DNA of 19,141 bases from JBFGSX01 sp041581335 (GTDB taxonomy: Archaea > Thermoplasmatota > E2 > JACPAO01 > JAHFTW01), in the NCBI GenBank assembly GCA_041581335.1, contig JBFIDG010000024.1, positions 1 to 19,141 of the forward strand, read 5' to 3'. The translations under genes and the position numbers were made by a program. Below are positions 14,774-19,141 of this stretch, piece by piece. Every line of letters begins with the position of its first letter. Position 1 is the first letter of the stretch. The notes beneath the pieces are model-generated. The model worked only from the letters and a program-made list of their open reading frames with translations, ran no database searches and was not told the DNA's origin.

Positions 14774-16174
14774 ATGCCTGTCGATCCTACGACTACCAAA
14801 TACATGATCAAGGCGACCATCACCGCTGATGGCGTCATCGAAAAACCCGATATCATCGGGGCTGTCTTCGGACAGACCGAAGGCCTGCTCGGCAACGAGA
14901 TGGACCTGCGCGACCTGCAGAAGGGCGCCCGCATCGGCCGCATCGAGGTCGATGTGCAGACCAAGGGCGGAAAGAGCAACGGCACCATCATGCTGCCCTC
15001 TGCGCTGGACAAGGTCGAGTCGGCCATCCTGGCCGCCGCTCTCGAGACCATCGACCGCATCGGCCCCGCCAAGGCGACCGTGAAGGTCAACTCGATCGAG
15101 GACACCCGCATCTCCAAGCGCAGCCAGGTCGTCGAGCGCGCCAAGCAATTGCTGGCGACCCTCAACGACGACCCCAGCCAGGACTCCGGCCGCATCAGCG
15201 ACGAAGTCCGCAACGCCGTCCAGGTCGCCGAGATCGCCAAGTTCCGCAACACCAAGATCTGGTGCGGCCCGAACGTCGACCAGAGCGACTCCATCATCAT
15301 CGTCGAAGGCCGCAGCGACGTGCTGAACCTTCTGAAGTTCGGCATCAAGAACACCATCGCCGTCGAGGGCACCAACGTGCCCGACGAGGTCAAGGAACTC
15401 TCCAAGGAGAAGACCACCACGATCTTCGTCGATGGTGACCGCGGCGGCGAACTCATCGCCCGCGAACTCCTGCAGACCTGCGAGGTCGACTTCGTCGCCC
15501 GCGCCCCTCAGACCCGCGAAGTGGAGGAACTCCCCCACAAGCTCGTCATGAAGTGCCTGAAGAACAAGCTCACCGCTGACCAGTTCATCTCGCAGCACGG
15601 CATCACCGTCGCCAAGAAGGACGGCGGCGACCAGAAGCCCAAGGTGGAAGCCCGGGAGGCCCCCAAGGCCGAGGCCCGCCCTGCCCGCGACGAGGACAAG
15701 CCTGCCCGCCGTGGCCGCGGCCGCGGCCGTGGCAAGAAGGACGACGCCGAGGGCGACGACAAGCCTGCCCGCGCCGAGAAGCCTGCCCGCGACGACCGCC
15801 GCAAGAGCGACGACCGCCCGGCCCGCAGCGAAGAGAAGCCTGCCCGTGCGGCGCCCGCCCCCAAGAAGCGCGGCGACGACCCGCGCGCTGCTCTGCGTGA
15901 GACCCTCACCGGCCTCTCGGGCAGCCTCAAGGCGACCCTCCTCGACGACACCGGCAACGCGCTGAAGGCCGACCTGGCCGTGCGCGAGCTGGCAGACACC
16001 CTGAAGTCCTCCAAGGACGCCGTCCACACGGTCGTCTTCGATGGCGTGATCACCCAGCGCCTGCTGGACATCGCCGCCACCAAGAAGGTCCAGACCGTCG
16101 TCGGTGTCAAGATGGGCAACGTCGCCAAGGTCCCCGACACGGTCGAGATCCTGACGCGCGACGACCTGAACTGA
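14774..16174 (+). CDS. dnaG: Archaeal DnaG (Toprim primase / exosome-associated protein)
   Basis: The 466-aa product is an archaeal DnaG. The N-terminal region (about 1-165) is followed by a Toprim domain with the catalytic Glu178 in IIIVEGRSDV and the acidic pair Asp220/Asp222 in FVDGDRGG. The archaeal protein can prime DNA but is also a stable exosome subunit that binds poly(A)-rich RNA. A disordered linker at about 287-367 is rich in K-P-A-R repeats and contains an RGRGRGRG run; the C-terminal domain (368-466) ends in VEILTRDDLN. Length is at the upper end for the family because of the linker. The ATG at 14774 is preceded by AAGGA nine bases upstream. The final codons are repeated downstream in non-coding DNA. 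Confidence 0.96.
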   Translation: MPVDPTTTKYMIKATITADGVIEKPDIIGAVFGQTEGLLGNEMDLRDLQKGARIGRIEVDVQTKGGKSNGTIMLPSALDKVESAILAAALETIDRIGPAKATVKVNSIEDTRISKRSQVVERAKQLLATLNDDPSQDSGRISDEVRNAVQVAEIAKFRNTKIWCGPNVDQSDSIIIVEGRSDVLNLLKFGIKNTIAVEGTNVPDEVKELSKEKTTTIFVDGDRGGELIARELLQTCEVDFVARAPQTREVEELPHKLVMKCLKNKLTADQFISQHGITVAKKDGGDQKPKVEAREAPKAEARPARDEDKPARRGRGRGRGKKDDAEGDDKPARAEKPARDDRRKSDDRPARSEEKPARAAPAPKKRGDDPRAALRETLTGLSGSLKATLLDDTGNALKADLAVRELADTLKSSKDAVHTVVFDGVITQRLLDIAATKKVQTVVGVKMGNVAKVPDTVEILTRDDLN

Positions 16175-16203
16175 ACGAAGTGAAGTCCAGGCGGAGCGAG
16201 GCA
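16136..16203 (+). repeat. Gene-tail repeat unit A (contains the dnaG 3' end)
   Basis: This 68-bp segment contains the last dnaG codons and stop, then a hairpin CCTGAACT/AGTCCAGG (16165-16172/16184-16191, one A-C mismatch) that uses the last codons and stop as its 5' arm. Beyond it come GCATG/CATGC (16201-16205/16212-16216) and a GC-rich stem CCGGTGCTGGGC/GCCCAGTGCCGG (16219-16230/16234-16245, two G-U pairs). Confidence 0.85.
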
Positions 16204-16244
16204 TGGTTTCGACATGCTCCGGTGCTGGGCTGCGCCCAGTGCCG

Positions 16245-16312
16245 GACGCGGTCGAGATCCTGACGCGCGACGACCTGAACTGAACGAAGTGAAGTTCAGG
16301 CGGAGCAAGGCA
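16245..16312 (+). repeat. Gene-tail repeat unit B (109 bp downstream of unit A)
   Basis: It matches unit A at 65 of 68 positions, including the codons for VEILTRDDLN and the stop, but in another frame relative to dnaG. Its first hairpin is perfect (CCTGAACT/AGTTCAGG, 16274-16281/16293-16300). It is followed by GCAG/CTGC and by CCCGGTCGCG/CGCGGCCGGG (16327-16336/16341-16350, one G-U pair). Confidence 0.85.
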
Positions 16313-16354
16313 GGGTCACGACTGCCCCCGGTCGCGCTTGCGCGGCCGGGCGGT

Positions 16355-16435
16355 GTCGAGATCCTGACGCGCGACGACCTCTCGTAGACAAGGAGCGCAG
16401 CGACGTTCTACGAGAGCGAGCCTGGCCGCAAGGCC
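16355..16435 (+). repeat. Gene-tail repeat unit C (diverged)
   Basis: The first 26 bases (16355-16380, encoding VEILTRDDL) are identical to units A and B; then the sequence changes completely. The layout is kept: a stop codon (TAG) inside the 5' arm of a perfect 10-bp hairpin, CTCTCGTAGA/TCTACGAGAG (16379-16388/16407-16416), then GGCC-GCAA-GGCC (16424-16435). A short CCTGAACTGA remnant follows at 16442-16451. Confidence 0.75.
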
Positions 16436-16504
16436 CGGCGAGCCTGAACTGAGCCTGATCGGCTCCGCCCAGACCCTCCTTCGTTCGCCCCGTGCGAACC
16501 TGTT

Positions 16505-16560
16505 CACCCCCTCTTCCACCCCTCTTTCATTTGTTTCCTTTTACGCGATTTTGGGTTCTC
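16505..16560 (+). terminator. Pyrimidine-rich, T-rich termination region after dnaG
   Basis: A run of C and T with several T clusters (CTCTTTCATTTG, TTTCCTTTTAC, ATTTTGGG) contrasts sharply with the GC-rich surroundings. Successive T clusters are the usual archaeal termination signal, here just before the next promoter. Confidence 0.5.
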
Positions 16561-16581
16561 TCCTGTTGGCTCGCGGGCAAG

Positions 16582-16590
16582 TTATATATT
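16582..16590 (+). promoter_or_regulatory. TATA box for the UPF0058 gene
   Basis: TTATATATT is an excellent archaeal TATA element. Transcription should start near 16611, leaving a leader of about 12 bases that contains GGGGATAGGG before the ATG at 16623. Confidence 0.7.
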
Positions 16591-16622
16591 TCCCGGTTTG
16601 GTTTCTAGGACTGGGGATAGGG

Positions 16623-16982
16623 ATGCACAAAGACGAGCTGCTACAGCTACACAGCCTACTGTGTCAGGTGAAGCGGTTCATGGAGGACGCCGGTCTACCA
16701 CTGAACGGCGAATTCCATGAATACGAAGACCTAGAGGTATCGCCACAGCACATCCATAAGAGCAAGACGGACCACAAGCGGGCCGTCTTCATGCTGGGCA
16801 AAGGCCTCTCGGAAGTTGTCCTCCTGGACAACCGCGACCACCTGATCCGCCTCCGCGACCGCTTCCTGCGGCTCGCGGCCGGCGAGAACGAAACCCCTGC
16901 GCCTGCTCCGGTGCCCGTCGCCGAGCCCCGGGCACAGGACCGGCACCTGCCAGCGTTCGCGCTCGCAGCACTGTCCGGCTAG
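16623..16982 (+). CDS. UPF0058 family protein (archaeal putative metal-binding protein)
   Basis: The 119-aa product begins MHKDELLQLHSLLCQVKRFM and continues with the conserved core SPQHIHKSKTDHKRAVFMLG. This identifies the archaea-specific UPF0058 family, annotated elsewhere as metal-binding because of its conserved histidines; the biological role is not established. After the core, about 85-119, it has an Ala/Pro-rich extension (PAPAPVPVAEP) not usual in the family's roughly 90-residue members. The start is fixed by the TATA box at 16582-16590 and by the family's N-terminus, although the frame is open further upstream. Three bases separate it from the end of the convergent acetyltransferase gene. 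Confidence 0.9.
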   Translation: MHKDELLQLHSLLCQVKRFMEDAGLPLNGEFHEYEDLEVSPQHIHKSKTDHKRAVFMLGKGLSEVVLLDNRDHLIRLRDRFLRLAAGENETPAPAPVPVAEPRAQDRHLPAFALAALSG

Positions 16983-16985
16983 GGT

Positions 16986-17423
16986 CTACAGAGGCCGCAC
17001 CAGATGGACGGCATCTTCGCCGTCAGGATAGGCGTGGCTCTGTACCCCTTCCGGACTGAACCCATGGCGGGCATAGAACTGCTGCGCACGCGGATTGTCA
17101 CAACGCACCTCCAGCCGGAGGTTCATGGCACCCGTGCGCATCATCTCTCGCCCTACGGCCCGTAAGAGCGCCGAACCCACGCCTGAGCCGCGCTCATGGG
17201 GATCGACCGCCAACGCCAGCAGATGCGCCTCACAGCACGCCTCACGGCGAGCCAGCGCGAAGCCAAGGATCTGGCTGGTCGGCGCATCCCGGGCCACGAG
17301 GCACACGCCGGCCGTCGCCGCCTCGGCCAACCAGGCCGTGTCGATGTCCTCTGTCAGCACGTTCGCGGCCAACCTGATGAGGCGGTCGACTTCGTCTGGC
17401 CGCCCCGGTTCGATGACCAACAT
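16986..17423 (-). CDS. GNAT-family N-acetyltransferase
   Basis: The 145-aa product shows the GNAT fold in order: strands around VCLVARDAPTSQILGFALAR, the acetyl-CoA-binding motif LAVDPHERGSGVGSALL with the RGxGxG/A loop, and the final NPRAQQFYARHGF segment typical of RimI-like enzymes. It transfers an acetyl group from acetyl-CoA to an amine, perhaps a protein N-terminus or a metabolite; the substrate is unknown. The ATG at 17423 is chosen because a BRE/TATA pair (CGAAAGGGATATT, minus strand) lies about 27 bases upstream. The longer frame would overlap the pilin gene. It follows the pilin gene by 40 bp on the same strand but appears to have its own promoter. Confidence 0.88.
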   Translation of the reverse strand: MLVIEPGRPDEVDRLIRLAANVLTEDIDTAWLAEAATAGVCLVARDAPTSQILGFALARREACCEAHLLALAVDPHERGSGVGSALLRAVGREMMRTGAMNLRLEVRCDNPRAQQFYARHGFSPEGVQSHAYPDGEDAVHLVRPL

Positions 17424-17447
17424 ACGGCTGGTTTGGCGCTCAATGCC

Positions 17448-17460
17448 AATATCCCTTTCG
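17448..17460 (-). promoter_or_regulatory. BRE/TATA promoter for the GNAT gene, overlapping the pilin stop codon
   Basis: The minus strand reads CGAAAGGGATATT, a good transcription factor B element plus TATA box centred near 17450. The expected start falls at the ATG (17423), so the mRNA is probably leaderless. The box starts just past the pilin stop codon at 17464-17466. Confidence 0.6.
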
Positions 17461-17463
17461 GCG

Positions 17464-17913
17464 CTACGCACAGGCGGCGATCTGGTCGAAATGGGTCGTG
17501 ATGACCACCTTGTTGTTGGGGATGTCCACGAACCGGACATTGAAATCCGCCACCGGCAAGGCGCCGTCCGCGCACAGGCTCAAGAACGCCCCCGCCGACC
17601 ACGGCGCGGTACCACCCATCACCGTCGGAGACACCGGCATCAGAGGTGAAGACGCCGTCGCCGTCTGGTTCCACGCATAACGGACCCCCGGCTGGCTCGC
17701 CGCGAACGAGAAGTGGTTCTGCGGCCGATCCGTGCCCTTGATGATCTCCCAACGATCAGTGCTCTCGCTGCGCTGACCGATCATCGATGTTCCGCTATCA
17801 TTGTCCTGCTCCGAGAACTGCGACACGAGCACCCAGACCACCGCACCCAGCACCACGGTGATGGCCACCATCAAGATCACGCCGATCACGGGGCTGACGG
17901 CCTCTTCGTCCAT
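17464..17913 (-). CDS. Type IV pilin (archaeal, SPVIG class III signal)
   Basis: The 149-aa prepilin has the archaeal pilin N-terminus MDEEAVSPVIGVILMVAITV. This acidic leader of a few residues is removed by an archaeal prepilin peptidase, and the hydrophobic helix (about 6-30) forms the pilus core. The rest is a beta-rich head with FLSLCADG near 110-117 and a C-terminal Cys (IAACA) that could form a disulfide. Sequon N-Q-T lies mid-protein. It would be displayed on an adhesion pilus or related filament; no pilus ATPase or platform gene lies in the window. The start ATG at 17913 is fixed by the conserved N-terminus. A CCTTTAA element (17941-17947, minus strand) is about 30 bases upstream. Confidence 0.9.
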   Translation of the reverse strand: MDEEAVSPVIGVILMVAITVVLGAVVWVLVSQFSEQDNDSGTSMIGQRSESTDRWEIIKGTDRPQNHFSFAASQPGVRYAWNQTATASSPLMPVSPTVMGGTAPWSAGAFLSLCADGALPVADFNVRFVDIPNNKVVITTHFDQIAACA

Positions 17914-17940
17914 GCGTCTTGATTGGCCGCGCCGGCACGT

Positions 17941-17947
17941 TAAAGGC
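17941..17947 (-). promoter_or_regulatory. Possible TATA box for the pilin gene
   Basis: CCTTTAA on the minus strand, about 30 bases before the ATG at 17913, predicts a start only a few bases upstream of the codon, in line with the short leaders elsewhere in the window. Confidence 0.4.
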
Positions 17948-18029
17948 CATGACAACGGCCAGGTCGTGAAGGCGTCCCGCCCTCGCGCCCCACCGGACCC
18001 TTCACAAGGACAATCGTGGTGCACGGCCC

Positions 18030-18698
18030 GTGGAGCACCAACGCGTATGGGACCGCGGGCCCGACCCGCGCCGAGCCACCGGCTTCCAGCCCACCTGGCA
18101 CCCCCGCGGCACGTACGGCCTATTGATCGCCATCGGCGCCACCTTCGTCCTGCAATGGCTCGTCGCCGTCAGCAACCCAGACCTCCACAACTACCTCTTC
18201 ACGGTCAGCTCCGTCTGGTACCTACACCCCTGGGGACTCGTCACCAGCACCTTCGCCCACAGCCTCAGCAACATCGGACACATCCTGTTCAACAGCCTGA
18301 TCCTGTTCTTCTTCGGGCCCATCGCCGAACGCCTCCTGGGCACCAGGCGCTTCGTGACGCTGTTCCTGATCAGCGGCGCCATCAGTGGCCTCATCCAGGT
18401 CACCCTCGAACCCGGCGCCGCCCTCGGCGCCTCGGGCGCCCTCATGATGATCTTCGGCTTCCTGGTCATCATCATGCCCAAGGAGAAGCTGCTGGTCTAC
18501 GGCATCATCCCCGTGCCCTTCTGGGTCGCCGGCATCGGCTACGCCGCCCTCGACGTCCTCGGCGCGCTGAACCCCAGTGACGGCATCGGCAACTTCGCCC
18601 ACCTGAGCGGCATGGCCCTCGGGCTATGGCTCGGCTGGGACCTGAAGCGGCGCGCTAGGCGGCCGAGGGTCGTTCAGCACTGGACGGCGATGAGGTAG
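18030..18698 (+). CDS. Rhomboid-family intramembrane serine protease
   Basis: The 222-aa product has the six-helix rhomboid core starting near residue 28. Catalytic features are GASGA with nucleophile Ser135, and His191 in NFAHLSGMALG. The upstream HSLSNIGHILFN (77-88) is the conserved oxyanion-stabilising His/Asn region of helix 2. It cleaves membrane-embedded substrates within or near their transmembrane helices; its natural substrate is unknown. The start is GTG at 18030, with no Shine-Dalgarno sequence seen. The codon lies in the loop of a 6-bp stem TGGTGC/GCACCA (18017-18022/18035-18040). It is divergent from the pilin gene, 116 bp away, and convergent with a second pilin-like gene. Confidence 0.92.
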   Translation: MEHQRVWDRGPDPRRATGFQPTWHPRGTYGLLIAIGATFVLQWLVAVSNPDLHNYLFTVSSVWYLHPWGLVTSTFAHSLSNIGHILFNSLILFFFGPIAERLLGTRRFVTLFLISGAISGLIQVTLEPGAALGASGALMMIFGFLVIIMPKEKLLVYGIIPVPFWVAGIGYAALDVLGALNPSDGIGNFAHLSGMALGLWLGWDLKRRARRPRVVQHWTAMR

Positions 18699-18780
18699 GG
18701 GCTGACAGCCGACTAGTCAGAAGTCCTGAGTCCGAGCGTAGCTTCGCCCTCACGAGGCGCACGGCCGCCAGGACCAGACC

Positions 18781-19141
18781 TTACAGACAGGCGGGCACGT
18801 TGCCGATGTTGAGCGTGCTCGTCCAGCCACTGGAGGCCTGCTCAAGTTGAACGGTGACGCCATTGGCATGCCCACCATCGACGCAAAGTTGGATCGTGTC
18901 CCCGGCCGCCGCGATTAACGTCGAAGTCGCAACGGGTGCATCCCATCCGGGATCCGTGCAGGCCACCGTAGCGTCCCAGTTGTTGATGTACGAGCCGCCG
19001 GTCGTCGCCGGCCCGCGGTTGACATGAGGCCCTGCATCAACCCCCATCTTGATCAACGCCCAAGCCGCCTTGGAGCACGCGGTGGCCTTCATGCGGACCC
19101 CATTCCAGTCAAAACCCCCGGTCGCGGAATCCACGGTGATG
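18781..19141 (-). CDS. Pilin-like surface protein, C-terminal part (runs off the window)
   Basis: About 120 residues are visible, read from the right edge to a TAA at 18781-18783; the N-terminus lies outside the window. A GTG near 19134 is more likely an internal Val, since the frame stays open to the edge. The visible part is a small Gly/Thr/Ala-rich beta-domain with TIQLCVDGG and a C-terminal VPACL. The same pair of features, L-C-x-D-G and a cysteine two or three residues from the end, occurs in the neighbouring type IV pilin. I therefore read it as the head domain of a second archaeal pilin or archaellin-like protein. Without the N-terminal helix this remains an inference. Confidence 0.6.
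   Translation of the reverse strand, partial: ITVDSATGGFDWNGVRMKATACSKAAWALIKMGVDAGPHVNRGPATTGGSYINNWDATVACTDPGWDAPVATSTLIAAAGDTIQLCVDGGHANGVTVQLEQASSGWTSTLNIGNVPACL

Noticed and set aside
13324..16204. Long minus-strand open frames opposite the coiled-coil and dnaG genes
   Set aside because: Leu/Val/Gly/Asp-rich complements of strongly supported plus-strand genes; no domains, and they cross the strong terminator and the repeats.
18016..18126. Small open frame (36 codons) starting at GTG 18016, with AAGGAC just upstream
   Set aside because: It mostly overlaps the rhomboid N-terminus in another frame, has Pro/Ala/Thr composition typical of a shadow frame, and no recognisable feature. The upstream purine run is the only support.
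18699..18780. Possible member of the gene-tail repeat family between rhomboid and the partial pilin
   Set aside because: GTCCTG/CAGGAC and CGCC/GGCG pairings and a GAGCGTAGCTTCG string are present, but the layout does not match the other units and only one copy exists, so I did not annotate it.

Overview
This is a GC-rich archaeal chromosome window. The archaeal assignment rests on genes found only in Archaea or of archaeal type: the Toprim primase DnaG, RNA polymerase subunit K, an archaeal 30S S2, a UPF0058 protein, a COG1340-type coiled-coil protein and a type IV pilin with the archaeal class III N-terminus. Several genes also have an AT-rich TATA-like box about 25 bases upstream of the start codon, as in archaeal promoters with short or absent leaders. 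The mix (rpoK next to rpsB, an H+-PPase, CARDB-like surface proteins, SPVIG pilins) would suit a GC-rich Thermoplasmatota-like euryarchaeon. That placement is inference; the sequence alone does not fix the class. I saw no rRNA, tRNA, CRISPR array or insertion sequence.

Left part (1-5243). Two tandem copies of a 99-bp structured repeat lead into a flippase-like membrane protein. A class I aminotransferase converges on it. Then come two glutaredoxin-like genes in an ATGA-overlapping operon, a convergent secreted lipoprotein esterase of the PHB depolymerase/LpqC type, and a PAS-domain protein whose C-terminus looks like a degenerate kinase domain. Gene ends are packed tightly, with two 8-13 bp convergent overlaps.

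Middle (5244-11392). A minus-strand cluster rpoK-rpsB-hppA runs from a TATA box near 8350 and encodes a transcription subunit, a ribosomal protein and a K+-independent proton-pumping pyrophosphatase. Divergent from it is an SLC13-type anion transporter with two RCK_C domains, preceded by two perfect DNA dyads. Next are an ArsC/Spx-like thioredoxin-fold protein whose promoter is bracketed by a perfect 12-bp inverted repeat, and a small hypothetical gene.

Right part (11420-19141). An AT-rich divergent promoter drives a 631-aa, sequon-rich membrane protein with a CARDB-like cytoplasmic tail. A cytoplasmic coiled-coil protein follows, then dnaG behind a long structured leader. The last codons of dnaG are repeated twice more downstream, each time as part of a multi-hairpin unit. 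After a pyrimidine-rich terminator region come a UPF0058 gene, a GNAT acetyltransferase, a type IV pilin, a rhomboid protease and the C-terminal part of a second pilin-like protein that runs off the window.

The most unusual feature is the repeat family at 1-212 and 16136-16435. Unrelated sequences share the same layout: gene-tail codons, a stop codon at or in a first hairpin, then further hairpins, all tandemly duplicated at a gene's 3' end.
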